Origin: Protonemura montana
Lineage: Eukaryota > Arthropoda > Insecta > Plecoptera > Nemouridae
Assembly: GCA_947568835.1 (NCBI GenBank)
Contig: OX387610.1
Location: 9,511,501 to 9,575,500 of the forward strand
Direction: 5' to 3'
Length of the DNA stretch: 64,000 nucleotides
How positions within the stretch are numbered: the stretch's first letter is position 1; each line of letters opens with the position of its first letter. Positions 33,591 to 46,860 of the stretch are shown piece by piece. The notes beneath the pieces were generated by a model, which was given only the letters and a program-made list of their open reading frames with translations, had not been told where the DNA came from and did no database searches. The position numbers were made by a program, and so were the translations under genes.

Positions 33591-34264
33591 TTCTCCTAAT
33601 CTTCAGGTTAACAGACAAGATTTTAAGTCTAAGAGCTTTCCACTGAACCGTAGGACAAAGTGGTATGGAAGTTACTATGCGCCCTCCATGCGTGGTGTCG
33701 CCTTCTGTAGCACACCTCATGGAAAGTGTCGCGTACGAAAAGTGTTTTGGAACGTACATTTTTGTTCTTCAAATTAACAAGTCGCCATGAATTTTCCTCA
33801 TGTAACCCGAGAATCGCCTCGAGATATGTACCTTCGAAAATTGCCCACTAAGTACATAGAACTTTTGACAATACCATGCCCAAAATAAAAGGCCAAGATT
33901 TTAAAGAATTCATAGGCATATCGGTAGGCCTCTTCAGCTAAATACGTGTTTTTGTGAGCATTTGGAAGTTTTCTACGATTATTTGCTAAACGATTTCTAA
34001 ATAAATCAATTAAAAACGTAGACACTATCGTTGGAAAGCTGGTAAGAAACGTGCGTAATTATAATGGTAAAATCTAAGATGTGGCCACCCTCTTCAGCAT
34101 ATACAAGTTCAGCACAGAGCTCGGAAACCAGAGACTGGTAGCAGCCACGCGTGCTTGAACGTTGGGGTCAAACCGACTCGTGAACTGACCATCGGTAATT
34201 GCCCATTCACCGGCTAGGATAACCGAATAACACCCACCATGTATGTGGTGAGGTCAAGATGATC

Positions 34265-34520
34265 CATCTCGACCAGTGGCGATTGTTGAGGTTGAGTAGC
34301 ATATCGGTGATTCGGATATTGGATGGATGACCGCTAAAGTTACGTTGATTCTTTTGAGAAGTAACGAGTTTGAAAATAAAAATAAAATAATGAGCAACAA
34401 ATTTCCGATGGCGGTATTGGTTGGGTGAATTTACAGTTAAATTTTAAGATAGTTTCAAAATCAAAAATAAAGTTAAGCAACAAGTGGCTATGGAGGTATT
34501 GAATGGATGACCATCCACAG
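34265..34520 (+). repeat. Degenerate 5S-like segments
   Basis: Three plus-strand pieces resemble the 3' half of the 5S-like head: GATATTGGATGGATGACCGC (34315), GGCGGTATTGGTTGGGTGAA (34411), and AAGTTAAGCAACAAGTGGC followed by GAGGTATTGAATGGATGACC (about 34471-34513). Too diverged for boundaries. Confidence 0.5.
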
Positions 34521-35257
34521 AAATAAGTAATTTTACCTAAGAAATGGGAAGAAAAACTTAAAAAATATAGAACGATGAATTTACAACTGGAACGCGAAAA
34601 GTTCCACTATGATTAGTGATGTAAAAGTGGTCATCGCTCATTTCCAGAGAGGTCACAGAAGTTAAGCATCTTTCTGAGAACTAAGAAAGCATGCGAACGA
34701 TTCGGTGACCACCAAAGCTAGGCTTGATCTTTCTGTCCTTACACTTGGCATTGAACCTTGTGATGGCACCTGGACATGGACAGCCAGCCAGTTTATCTTT
34801 CCTATCTGTGACGTAACTTGCCAGTATTGTGACTAATGTTCACATAACAAGAAATCTTATTAAGCCTGACCACCACAAGATGAAATTTGAAGACTTAAAA
34901 CATGCCAAGACTAGGTCTTGTCTACGTGATCTCTGTGACTTTATTTGCCAAATATTTGTACATGTCTTCTGTGGTCTTTTGTGGTCGGTGGTAATACGTA
35001 ATACGTTTTCCCACTAATTCAAATTGCTGTGCAACGTTACTAGGATATATATTTTCAACTTCAGAGTATCAGCGATATATCCCATCAGTTTATTTGAGAG
35101 TTTGGCATCATAGTAACAAAATGCTACGCCAAAATAATATATATATATAAATTAATAATCATGTAAAAATAATTTAACCAAAAAATGGTTACCTGGCATA
35201 ACCACAGCTTAGCTAATTGTAGGTAACTTTACATTTAGGACAGCGCTTGTGAGGTTT

Positions 35258-35348
35258 GTCAAGACCAAAGAGGCTGCAGCCTCGTTCTTTTGTTTTGCTG
35301 TTTTGCAACAAAACAGAAGAACAAGATTCGGGCCTCCTTGGTCAAGAC
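35258..35348 (+). ncRNA. Pre-miRNA-like hairpin (copy 1)
   Basis: Arms 35258-35300 and 35306-35348 are each 43 nt and pair without gaps around a 5-nt loop. About three quarters of positions match and several of the rest are G:U. The best blocks are GACCAAAGAGGC with GCCTCCTTGGTC, and GTTCTTTTGTTTTG with CAAAACAGAAGAAC. Size (91 nt), symmetric mismatches and small loop fit a miRNA precursor. A decayed inverted-repeat element is the alternative. No expression evidence is available, and the mature arm cannot be chosen. Confidence 0.35.
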
Positions 35349-38072
35349 CAAGCATTGTCAACACACATAGAACAGTCAATTCACACACTTTCTTAGAGCA
35401 GTGTCCTTGGATATAAATTCGACACCCCCTGGTCCACCACTGGTCGCTCTTAACATCTGCACGCTGCGGGTCATGCGCCATTCCCCATACTACCTGCCAC
35501 TCGAAGTTCAAGGTTGTCCGGGCTGGTTGACATACCGTTCAGACACGTGCGTAGCTTTGGCCAGCAACGCACACACCTGGTCGCGAACCCAGTTCCGTTG
35601 ACCCGAACGCGGCTTTGTGGTTTGCACCAGTGATCGGGTGTGTGATATGAGAGTCAGGGATTTTTTTTTGTGTTGTGTTGTGTTGATGGACCGTTGTGAT
35701 AGTGGGAAAAGTGTTTAAGTTTATCTACCTATTTTGATTAGGATCTTGTTAGAAAAATGGTGTTTTTACAGAACTGCTAAGCATTATTCGCAAGTTTTAA
35801 AACAGTCTGATACCCTTAATGGCAGAAAATATTGTAACCAGTCTTTGTTTGTCTATACAAACAATTTTTTTAACATGTATTGTAATTTTATGCGAAATTA
35901 TAACACAAATTACTTGCGCATAAAATATAAACCCTTGTAAAACCGCACAACATGGTTTCCAGTCTCCAAACAGAACTGTTCAAGTGTCGGCAATTCTGTA
36001 TTTGATCTCGGACATATCAGCACATATCCTATTCGTCACGTGAATCTAACGGTCTCTTAAGTATACTAAGATCTGTCAGACTCCACGAGCAGCCTCTGCG
36101 CTGGCATCACGTGACACGTTAGATTTGTGGGGATGTCTTCTGCAGAAGAAGGCGTCTTAAACAAGATGCAATTGGCTACACAGCTGTGCGCTCACAGAAA
36201 AGTGAACTTGATAATAAATAAGGTGCAAGACACTGACCGGGTGGACATGTTCTCGGTATGTAATTTCTACTTGTTTCTTATTTACAAAGAGATAGTACAA
36301 GCTAAGATGTAGGTACTTGTACCAAAAGATCCCCTCTATCATCTTAAAATTACTCGATCTGCGGCCATATATCTTTCTGTCAACTCTGGTAATTGCTTTT
36401 TTGTTTTTCTGTGAACTACATTGTCCTTAGAATAATTGAATTCTAAAGAAACAAATTATGCTGCATTTTATAGTTTATCCCAAATAATGCAGGTGCATCA
36501 TTATCTTATTACTGGACTTTGTCAACGCATTTTCAGTTTTCAATGTTAACTTTGTTAGTTGCACCGTTGAGTTGCACCTACGCATCAACGGTTGCACGAA
36601 TTGAGTGATTGGGGTGCTTTTTCGGATGTTTTTCCAAACAAGGATAACCCCAGTTTTTGCAAAGATACCTGGTTTACCTGACGGGAAGGGGTAGAGCACC
36701 ACAGCTTAAATTGTCAAGTTGACACGGGTTCAAATGTTGACACCTAAAAGGATGGACATGAATCGAACAAGGACTCATCTGATTAGACACTTGAAAACTT
36801 AAAAAAAAACCAATGCCCCTGAGTTTTTGGGGTACACCATAACTGTAGCAATATTTTTAAGTGCGCTAGACAAAAAAATACACAGTTCTAGAATTCGTAA
36901 ACGTCTGAGTAATGAAAGTGTATCAACGATAAATTATAACTTAGCAGTGTTACTATTTCAGGTTTGAGTCACTTGCATCAACAATGCAAATTTCTCGGAT
37001 CATGTAACTATTTTAGAGAAAAATGTAAATAAAATAAAATGAAACGAAGACTAGACTCCCTTTCATCATAAGAAGAATGGTATTGCATCTCCCAATATAT
37101 TAGGACCTACTGCTGCAAGATGTTGTGCCAATAAAATGCATAAATTCCCTTAAGAAAAAAGTCGATAGGGTACTGGAATATGAGAAAACTATATACCTAA
37201 GATTTCAGCCAAGGCGCACGGCACCTCCATCGACGTGAAGTAACGCAGGAAGGTTTAAAACCAGTGACATTGCGTGCTGTAGTTTCTGAATGAAACTTCT
37301 GAGGGAAATTTTTTATGGTGGATGATCAACACATATCATACTGAGAATGATTTTTTTTATAAGTCCAATAAACTAGATGATACGGATAGAAAAATCTTTT
37401 TGGAAAATTTTTTTCCGGGTGAAAAAACTCAACCTAAGATAATTTTTGCTAGGGGTTGTGGCAACAAAGGTATTTGTTAATTAAGTCTGTGTATCGGGAG
37501 CTTACTCAGGTCTATATCTAGGTTTACTGTCCATCACTAATCGGCCACAAAACTTGTCCGATCGCGATGAAACAAAAACTAGGCGACTCATCACACGATT
37601 GGCAACAGATTGGCGCTTTTCAAAATCAAAAATATTTTTTTGTCTTAAAGTTACGCGCGTTGTTAAAAAAAACTCTTCTAGACATTTCCAAACTACGCAA
37701 AAAAAAAACGATCCAACCATTTTGACGATCGCTACATGTTGATATATGACAAGATGAACATGAATCGAACAAAGATTCTCCTAATTTCCAAGTAAAATCT
37801 TTAAAAATCAAAGTAAATTCGTTTTGGGAGTACACCATATACTCATTTATCTATGACCATACCTACCTTTAGCAAGAGAACAAACTGCGTATACCTTTTT
37901 GGGACCACAAGCTAACTACAACAGAGCAAGTCCGATACTCACCACAACATGCATATACTAGGTTTTTTGTGCAAATGCAGTTGCCAAAAAACACAAAATC
38001 AATCTCGTGTATTGGCATTTATAACCAATTGGAATCACCAGTGCTTATAGAAGCAAAGCGACCATTCAAGTA

Positions 38073-38469
38073 TCCACCGAACGGTTTGGCGTTTTGGAAA
38101 CACCACTGATTGAGGTATTGGATGAGTGACCATCATACACATGACCAGTTCTGTTCGGGAGAGAGGTTGGAGGGATAAAAGTTAGTACTCATTCGCCTTG
38201 CTTATCAACCTATATACAGCATTTGTGAAGGAATCCTGCTGTTCGAGTTGTACCGTCCTTCGGAAGGGACGTTAAGCCGCTGGTTCCCTTGGTGCTCTTC
38301 GACAGGAATAGTCTACGTGTCGGCACCGGGTTTTCCCTCCTCCTTTCTAAGCTATGTTAGGTTCATCATCCTCATCATCATCATTCACTCATTCACCGAC
38401 GCCATCAGACCAGTGCCGCAGGGCCAGTCGTCAAAACAGTGCGTCGTTAAACACCACAAATCAATCGAA
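38073..38469 (+). repeat. 5S rRNA-derived SINE (duplicate of 32656-33052)
   Basis: Copied with the 5417-bp block rather than inserted independently. The same internal head deletion is present. Confidence 0.8.
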
Positions 38470-38862
38470 GTATCTTCTTTAGCAGTACGCGTCATAATAT
38501 TGCACACCCGTCAGTTTTTGATATACTGTTATTAGAAGTGATTTCATGGGGAAACAATAGTTATTAGATTGGATTTGCAATCCAATAGACACGACTAGAT
38601 TGAAGCCAAAAGTTAGCCAACCACAATGCAATATTGTTATTATTGATTTGTTTAGAAATGTTTACACACTTAAGTTGTTGTTTTGATCAATTTGATTGAT
38701 TGCTATTGTTGTTCTTACGCTTGAAAATACATCGCAGATTCTATTACGTCCTGATTTTACTGATGTAATTACACATGATTTTCACAAGTCGCAAATCGCA
38801 AAAGCAAATAAATAACAAGCGAGCTACGCGATAAAAAGATGTACCTACTGGATAAAAAGTTT

Positions 38863-39007
38863 TAATCAATTGGAATAATCCTCTCAAAGTGGCTATGCTC
38901 GCGTAGCTATCTCGGTTAGAGCAACACCCGCGACAGGTGGAGATCGGGGTTGGAGTCCCTGGTTGGATACAAAATTTTTCAGAGGTTTTAGTGTTCATAA
39001 TAATGGC
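38863..39007 (+). repeat. tRNA-like foldback relative (duplicate of 33446-33590)
   Basis: Identical tRNA-like core with the GGTTGGAGTCC B-box at the duplicated position. Confidence 0.65.
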
Positions 39008-39681
39008 TTCTCCTAATCTTCAGGTTAACAGACAAGATTTTAAGTCTAAGAGCTTTCCACTGAACCGTAGGACAAAGTGGTATGGAAGTTACTATGCGCC
39101 CTCCATGCGTGGTGTCGCCTTCTGTAGCACACCTCATGGAAAGTGTCGCGTACGAAAAGTGTTTTGGAACGTACATTTTTGTTCTTCAAATTAACAAGTC
39201 GCCATGAATTTTCCTCATGTAACCCGAGAATCGCCTCGAGATATGTACCTTCGAAAATTGCCCACTAAGTACATAGAACTTTTGACAATACCATGCCCAA
39301 AATAAAAGGCCAAGATTTTAAAGAATTCATAGGCATATCGGTAGGCCTCTTCAGCTAAATACGTGTTTTTGTGAGCATTTGGAAGTTTTCTACGATTATT
39401 TGCTAAACGATTTCTAAATAAATCAATTAAAAACGTAGACACTATCGTTGGAAAGCTGGTAAGAAACGTGCGTAATTATAATGGTAAAATCTAAGATGTG
39501 GCCACCCTCTTCAGCATATACAAGTTCAGCACAGAGCTCGGAAACCAGAGACTGGTAGCAGCCACGCGTGCTTGAACGTTGGGGTCAAACCGACTCGTGA
39601 ACTGACCATCGGTAATTGCCCATTCACCGGCTAGGATAACCGAATAACACCCACCATGTATGTGGTGAGGTCAAGATGATC

Positions 39682-39937
39682 CATCTCGACCAGTGGCGAT
39701 TGTTGAGGTTGAGTAGCATATCGGTGATTCGGATATTGGATGGATGACCGCTAAAGTTACGTTGATTCTTTTGAGAAGTAACGAGTTTGAAAATAAAAAT
39801 AAAATAATGAGCAACAAATTTCCGATGGCGGTATTGGTTGGGTGAATTTACAGTTAAATTTTAAGATAGTTTCAAAATCAAAAATAAAGTTAAGCAACAA
39901 GTGGCTATGGAGGTATTGAATGGATGACCATCCACAG
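39682..39937 (+). repeat. Degenerate 5S-like segments (duplicate of 34265-34520)
   Basis: Same three 5S-like pieces, carried along by the tandem duplication. Confidence 0.5.
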
Positions 39938-40674
39938 AAATAAGTAATTTTACCTAAGAAATGGGAAGAAAAACTTAAAAAATATAGAACGATGAATTTA
40001 CAACTGGAACGCGAAAAGTTCCACTATGATTAGTGATGTAAAAGTGGTCATCGCTCATTTCCAGAGAGGTCACAGAAGTTAAGCATCTTTCTGAGAACTA
40101 AGAAAGCATGCGAACGATTCGGTGACCACCAAAGCTAGGCTTGATCTTTCTGTCCTTACACTTGGCATTGAACCTTGTGATGGCACCTGGACATGGACAG
40201 CCAGCCAGTTTATCTTTCCTATCTGTGACGTAACTTGCCAGTATTGTGACTAATGTTCACATAACAAGAAATCTTATTAAGCCTGACCACCACAAGATGA
40301 AATTTGAAGACTTAAAACATGCCAAGACTAGGTCTTGTCTACGTGATCTCTGTGACTTTATTTGCCAAATATTTGTACATGTCTTCTGTGGTCTTTTGTG
40401 GTCGGTGGTAATACGTAATACGTTTTCCCACTAATTCAAATTGCTGTGCAACGTTACTAGGATATATATTTTCAACTTCAGAGTATCAGCGATATATCCC
40501 ATCAGTTTATTTGAGAGTTTGGCATCATAGTAACAAAATGCTACGCCAAAATAATATATATATATAAATTAATAATCATGTAAAAATAATTTAACCAAAA
40601 AATGGTTACCTGGCATAACCACAGCTTAGCTAATTGTAGGTAACTTTACATTTAGGACAGCGCTTGTGAGGTTT

Positions 40675-40765
40675 GTCAAGACCAAAGAGGCTGCAGCCTC
40701 GTTCTTTTGTTTTGCTGTTTTGCAACAAAACAGAAGAACAAGATTCGGGCCTCCTTGGTCAAGAC
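40675..40765 (+). ncRNA. Pre-miRNA-like hairpin (copy 2)
   Basis: Duplicate of 35258-35348 with the same 43-nt arms. If the hairpin is expressed, the duplication doubles its dosage. Confidence 0.35.
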
Positions 40766-43140
40766 CAAGCATTGTCAACACACATAGAACAGTCAATTCA
40801 CACACTTTCTTAGAGCAGTGTCCTTGGATATAAATTCGACACCCCCTGGTCCACCACTGGTCGCTCTTAACATCTGCACGCTGCGGGTCATGCGCCATTC
40901 CCCATACTACCTGCCACTCGAAGTTCAAGGTTGTCCGGGCTGGTTGACATACCGTTCAGACACGTGCGTAGCTTTGGCCAGCAACGCACACACCTGGTCG
41001 CGAACCCAGTTCCGTTGACCCGAACGCGGCTTTGTGGTTTGCACCAGTGATCGGGTGTGTGATATGAGAGTCAGGGATTTTTTTTTGTGTTGTGTTGTGT
41101 TGATGGACCGTTGTGATAGTGGGAAAAGTGTTTAAGTTTATCTACCTATTTTGATTAGGATCTTGTTAGAAAAATGGTGTTTTTACAGAACTGCTAAGCA
41201 TTATTCGCAAGTTTTAAAACAGTCTGATACCCTTAATGGCAGAAAATATTGTAACCAGTCTTTGTTTGTCTATACAAACAATTTTTTTAACATGTATTGT
41301 AATTTTATGCGAAATTATAACACAAATTACTTGCGCATAAAATATAAACCCTTGTAAAACCGCACAACATGGTTTCCAGTCTCCAAACAGAACTGTTCAA
41401 GTGTCGGCAATTCTGTATTTGATCTCGGACATATCAGCACATATCCTATTCGTCACGTGAATCTAACGGTCTCTTAAGTATACTAAGATCTGTCAGACTC
41501 CACGAGCAGCCTCTGCGCTGGCATCACGTGACACGTTAGATTTGTGGGGATGTCTTCTGCAGAAGAAGGCGTCTTAAACAAGATGCAATTGGCTACACAG
41601 CTGTGCGCTCACAGAAAAGTGAACTTGATAATAAATAAGGTGCAAGACACTGACCGGGTGGACATGTTCTCGGTATGTAATTTCTACTTGTTTCTTATTT
41701 ACAAAGAGATAGTACAAGCTAAGATGTAGGTACTTGTACCAAAAGATCCCCTCTATCATCTTAAAATTACTCGATCTGCGGCCATATATCTTTCTGTCAA
41801 CTCTGGTAATTGCTTTTTTGTTTTTCTGTGAACTACATTGTCCTTAGAATAATTGAATTCTAAAGAAACAAATTATGCTGCATTTTATAGTTTATCCCAA
41901 ATAATGCAGGTGCATCATTATCTTATTACTGGACTTTGTCAACGCATTTTCAGTTTTCAATGTTAACTTTGTTAGTTGCACCGTTGAGTTGCACCTACGC
42001 ATCAACGGTTGCACGAATTGAGTGATTGGGGTGCTTTTTCGGATGTTTTTCCAAACAAGGATAACCCCAGTTTTTGCAAAGATACCTGGTTTACCTGACG
42101 GGAAGGGGTAGAGCACCACAGCTTAAATTGTCAAGTTGACACGGGTTCAAATGTTGACACCTAAAAGGATGGACATGAATCGAACAAGGACTCATCTGAT
42201 TAGACACTTGAAAACTTAAAAAAAAACCAATGCCCCTGAGTTTTTGGGGTACACCATAACTGTAGCAATATTTTTAAGTGCGCTAGACAAAAAAATACAC
42301 AGTTCTAGAATTCGTAAACGTCTGAGTAATGAAAGTGTATCAACGATAAATTATAACTTAGCAGTGTTACTATTTCAGGTTTGAGTCACTTGCATCAACA
42401 ATGCAAATTTCTCGGATCATGTAACTATTTTAGAGAAAAATGTAAATAAAATAAAATGAAACGAAGACTAGACTCCCTTTCATCATAAGAAGAATGGTAT
42501 TGCATCTCCCAATATATTAGGACCTACTGCTGCAAGATGTTGTGCCAATAAAATGCATAAATTCCCTTAAGAAAAAAGTCGATAGGGTACTGGAATATGA
42601 GAAAACTATATACCTAAGATTTCAGCCAAGGCGCACGGCACCTCCATCGACGTGAAGTAACGCAGGAAGGTTTAAAACCAGTGACATTGCGTGCTGTAGT
42701 TTCTGAATGAAACTTCTGAGGGAAATTTTTTATGGTGGATGATCAACACATATCATACTGAGAATGATTTTTTTTATAAGTCCAATAAACTAGATGATAC
42801 GGATAGAAAAATCTTTTTGGAAAATTTTTTTCCGGGTGAAAAAACTCAACCTAAGATAATTTTTGCTAGGGGTTGTGGCAACAAAGGTATTTGTTAATTA
42901 AGTCTGTGTATCGGGAGCTTACTCAGGTCTATATCTAGGTTTACTGTCCATCACTAATCGGCCACAAAACTTGTCCGATCGCGATGAAACAAAAACTAGG
43001 CGACTCATCACACGATTGGCAACAGATTGGCGCTTTTCAAAATCAAAAATATTTTTTTGTCTTAAAGTTACGCGCGTTGTTAAAAAAAACTCTTCTAGAC
43101 ATTTCCAAACTACGCAAAAAAAAAACGATCCAACCATTTT

Positions 43141-46100
43141 GAAAAGCTTCCCTTTTTATAGTTGTACCCAGTGTTTAAACATATATGTATATATATAATT
43201 TTTTTAGAATGGATTTTCCGGAAAATGTGCACTAAAAGAGTTATTTGTAGTTAATAAAATAGTTTATACCAATCCCAATTAACAAATAAAAAATGTAATT
43301 TAGTTCCCTGGATGCAGGAAAAGAAGATAGAGGGTAAATTCATAGCAAGTAAATATAAATAAGTGGTGCATAATAATTTGTCAACATCTTTTACATTGCA
43401 AATCCCCTCTGCATCTCAGCGAAATGAATAAAAGCAAATAAATAACTCCACACTTGTCTCGAAAACACCAGACTACTTTGCCTATCTGTAGTTTTCAAGC
43501 TCACATCGTGTTTTTCACAGGAAAACCGAGGCAAAGCTTTCCAGATTCCGTGTTCGCAAAACATTGACAACAGCGATGTCGTCTTCGCTTGTCTGAGTGT
43601 CTCCAAGATCGCTACGTCTGTTTGCCTAAGAATCGTTCGACGCCTCCCAGAATAACAAGCCTTGGCAATGATAGCGACGATCTGAACGCCGCCAGATGTG
43701 CGATCGAGCCGATAATGAAAGAGAAAAGAGGCCTAAAACGACGTCAATTTCACTACATCGGATCCAGAAAATCAGGGGACTTTAACTTACCCTTGATAAA
43801 GGTACAGGTACAAGTTACAAAACGCCCGGGAAAATTAGCTGTTCTTTACTTAGCGTTCAAACCCCAGTTTAAAAGTTTTTTGTCGGAACTAGTGCGAAGG
43901 TTAGATAAAGTAGACATGAGACTAAAAACCATAACGAGGAGACATGAACTCTATGAAAAAAAAAAAAATCCTAAGTTTCAGTTTTCTTTTTCTTTTTTTC
44001 TCAATTATCCGTTTTATCTTCTTAAAAAAGATAACGAATTATTTAAAAAAAAAAAAAAACATTTGATTATTCGGAACGTTCATATTTATGAAAACACCGA
44101 TTTTCGGGACCTGGCTTCATTTTTCATCCCCCCCCCCCCCCCCACCCCCTCCCAACCATCGACAGAAAATTCAAATGGTAAGCTTTTTACTCCCATACTC
44201 CACTGTTTGTCTGAATAAATTTATAGTAAAATCGCGTTTTTATCCGAAAAAACAACATGTAAATATAACTATCGCAAATTGTGATTTGTCTTATCTCCTG
44301 TGCTATCACCATGGGTAGCTTTAGACCAGTTGAGAAGGCTATGACAGTAGATTTAGGTCTGGTTACCAAAACACGTTGGTCCACCGTATGCCAGCGATGT
44401 CAAGCATCGCACGTGACGCCTCTTTCATCCGAATTTCTTTATAAATTAACCTTGAACCTCACGCAATCATTGCGACTTAGCGTTTTGAAAATCTCGCAGA
44501 TATTTAGTCACCTTTACGCAGACGAAGACGAAGACTCTGGGCGAAAGAGAAAAACAGTCGTAAATCTGCGAGTCGCTAGTGTCGGCTTACAACAATGTCT
44601 TGCAGAGATAACTCAGACTGAATGCGTCTTGGCGGCTGCCAGCAAACGAATATCCGTTCGGTAAAACTTGCCGATGGAGCGACGACAATTTGCCAATACA
44701 TCAAACCACACCTTCGCTGCCGAGTTTCTACGGGGATGTAGATCATTCGCTACCGAATAGGCAATGTGTTTAAAGAATCTAGAATCTAGAAAAGAAGGGA
44801 AGGCCAAAAAGTAAAAAAAAAGTAGGTATATATGTTTAAAACTGAGTTTTTGTAAGCTTATAAGCAAGAATAATTTTCGACTTTTCTTAGCTTGTACCTG
44901 CTACTTTAACAAGGGTAAAATCTGATATGTAAAGGTCTTTATTTAATAACTATACAACGAAGAATTTAATACATTTAAATGCACAGTTTTAAATATGTTT
45001 TTTTTTTTCAATTATATTGTATCCTATGAGCATGTTCGGTGGGGACAACCACAAAAGACTCATTTGTAAACTTTTTAGGACCCCAATCCGATCGCACATT
45101 CCGGGATGTTTTACCATGTCTGACATTGATTTTTTTTTGCAAACATTAAATGCCCAAACCCCTTTTTTTCATGCGTATTTGATAACTTTCTTCTGCTGAA
45201 TTGAAATAGAAACATTGCAAAAACCACTACAACCATCCCCATCAAAATTTTATTAAATTTCACAACCCACATGCATGTATCACACTGTGGCACCAAAAGT
45301 CACGTTAAATTCAGCAATTATTTTTCGCAATCGCTTTAAGCCATCTTCTTTCAGCCCTATTTGATTACTTTCTGCAACCAAATCGAAAAAAAAATACCAC
45401 AATTTCCGCCTATGAGCAATATATTTGATTCAGAGCATTTCTGATAGTTATTTCAACGCTGACCTATAAAATCGTACATACAAGGACACGCGTGTCATGC
45501 TAATGCACCAACGACAACCTTAAACTCAATTTTTCCTTCAGGAAAATTGAGGAAAATTGATTGATCAATTGATTGAGAGATTTATTTTCCTCCAGGAAAG
45601 TTGACTAACGTGAAAAATGCTCTATTACATCCCTTTCTGCTAAATTTGTAATACTGAATTAAGAAAAAAGCATAACTTTTGGCCAGTGTTCAATTTTTTC
45701 TTTCCAAACTAACCCCAAAGAGTGGCGATTGATTCGAATATATTACGGGTATTAAACTTTTTAACTAACTGCCACTCAACTTGAAAGAGAAAAAAATACG
45801 ATCTTACTTTTTAAATTTAAATATTTAGCAATGTATAGTTTTAGTTTTATTGAATTTCTATAAATTAACTTATCATTAGAAAATTGACACGTCTAACGGT
45901 CTACTAATTGTATACCAATCAATATGGATTAATAAAATGAAATGAAATGAAATGAAAATGGTTCTGACCAAACCGAAGTGCGGTTTGCCAGGCAGCCTTG
46001 CCGTGACATCGGCCATGAAAATAATGGTTCGTGGTTAGGCAAATCATGTCTTTGTCAGCGCCGACAGAGAATGAAAAGCCGCTGGTAAATTGGTGGACAA

Positions 46101-46160
46101 TCCTCACCAAGATCTGAGAGATTTTCAGTATTAAATGTCACGCGGAGGTAAGATTTGATT
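43141..46160. other. No gene recognised; simple repeats
   Basis: Open frames at 43589-44218 and 44281-44664 lack recognisable domains and run through poly(A) and poly(C) stretches (C16 at 44128-44143). An imperfect palindrome lies near 45533-45600. An AAATG repeat at about 45935-45957 follows a TTAATAAAATG sequence and may be the tail of an old retroposon. Confidence 0.35.
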
Positions 46161-46164
46161 TATT

Positions 46165-46232
46165 TTTTGGTGTTCAACTACAAACTGTTTTGACGACGGG
46201 TAATCTGGCACTGGTCAGTGAATTGATGCTTT
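46165..46232 (-). repeat. 5S-SINE tail fragment
   Basis: GGTGTTCAACTACAAACTGT followed by TTTGACGACGGG is a diverged complement of the SINE tail. The matching 5S-like heads lie at 46703-46860, on the far side of a tRNA-like element. Confidence 0.45.
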
Positions 46233-46440
46233 TGATGAAACCAAAGTAGCCTAAACTTGTAGCCTAAAGTTGACTTGTCAAATGCCATTATGTACATGGT
46301 TTTTTAATGATACTATAAAATTAATTCAATTCAATTCAATATCAGGCAGGAAAGGTAATCCGGTTAGCGCCAATTTGCAAAAAAAAAAACATAGACTTTT
46401 AGAGTCAGTGATCTCACAAAAAAAACAAATAGGAAGATAT

Positions 46441-46700
46441 CCTCTTATTATAAACACTATGAAATTTTTCAAAAACGGGGACTTGAACCCCGATCTCCAC
46501 CCATCGCGGGTGTTACTCTAACCCATTGTGCTACTTGGACACTGGCTTTTTGAGATGATTTTAGTGTATTTGATGAGAATGACAGATCTCCAAGGAGTAG
46601 AACCATGAGGGTGTGAATACCCAGTCACTCTGATTCTAGTGACGCTATATCACGTCACAACCTGTCAATCTCGAGTAACTCCAGTTTGACGTTGGATTTG
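46441..46700 (-). repeat. tRNA-like element (minus strand), relative of 5940-6175
   Basis: 46472-46541 is the complement of a complete tRNA-like core. It has B-box complement GGACTTGAACC, anticodon-arm-like CACCCATCGCGGGTG and A-box complement CTCTAACCCATTGTGCTA. The next 150 bases (TTTTAGTGTATTTGATGAGA, GTCACTCTGATTCTAGTGAC) are shared with 5940-6105. The core's GGGGACTTGAACCCC can still form a T-arm. Confidence 0.7.
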
Positions 46701-46702
46701 AC

Positions 46703-46860
46703 GTCCTGTGGTCACCAACTCAATCAGCGATGTGTTGCTTAACTTAGGTGATCTCACGAGGACCAGTGTTTTCAGCACTCCAAACCATTCGGTGGTAACC
46801 TATCCAATACCTGAATACCTGACCTGCGTGTTGCTTAACTTTAGTTCTCAGCATACCATT
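46703..46860 (-). repeat. Two tandem 5S-like SINE heads, right one truncated
   Basis: GTTGCTTAACTTAGGTGATC with CCAGTGTTTTCAGCACTCC, then a second start GGTAACCTATCCAATACC with TTGCTTAACTTTAG. The same head-head arrangement as at 29012, 48230 and 50640. Confidence 0.65.

Larger units (their letters stand above)
32307..37723 (+). repeat. 5417-bp tandem duplication, unit 1
   Basis: The whole block is repeated head-to-tail at 37724-43140 with an offset of exactly 5417. Every translated frame and every stretch I compared is the same in both units. The block starts at GACGATCGCTACATGTTG and ends at ACGATCCAACCATTTT. The base pair GA follows both ends and could be a junction microhomology. No gene was recognised in the unit; it holds a 5S-SINE, a tRNA-like repeat, degenerate 5S heads and a miRNA-like hairpin. 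Confidence 0.95.
37724..43140 (+). repeat. 5417-bp tandem duplication, unit 2
   Basis: Second unit, apparently identical to 32307-37723. After 43140 the sequence diverges (TTTTGAAAAGC here, TTTTGACGATC after unit 1). Annotation of unit 1 applies with +5417. Confidence 0.95.

Noticed and set aside
32831-43137. About twenty short frames repeated with offset 5417
   Set aside because: They repeat only because the whole block is duplicated; most overlap SINE or tRNA-like repeats and none has a recognisable product.
43589-44664. Two plus-strand frames of 209 and 127 codons
   Set aside because: The first starts from TTG and crosses poly(A) and poly(C) tracts; the second has no recognised domain and no splice support.
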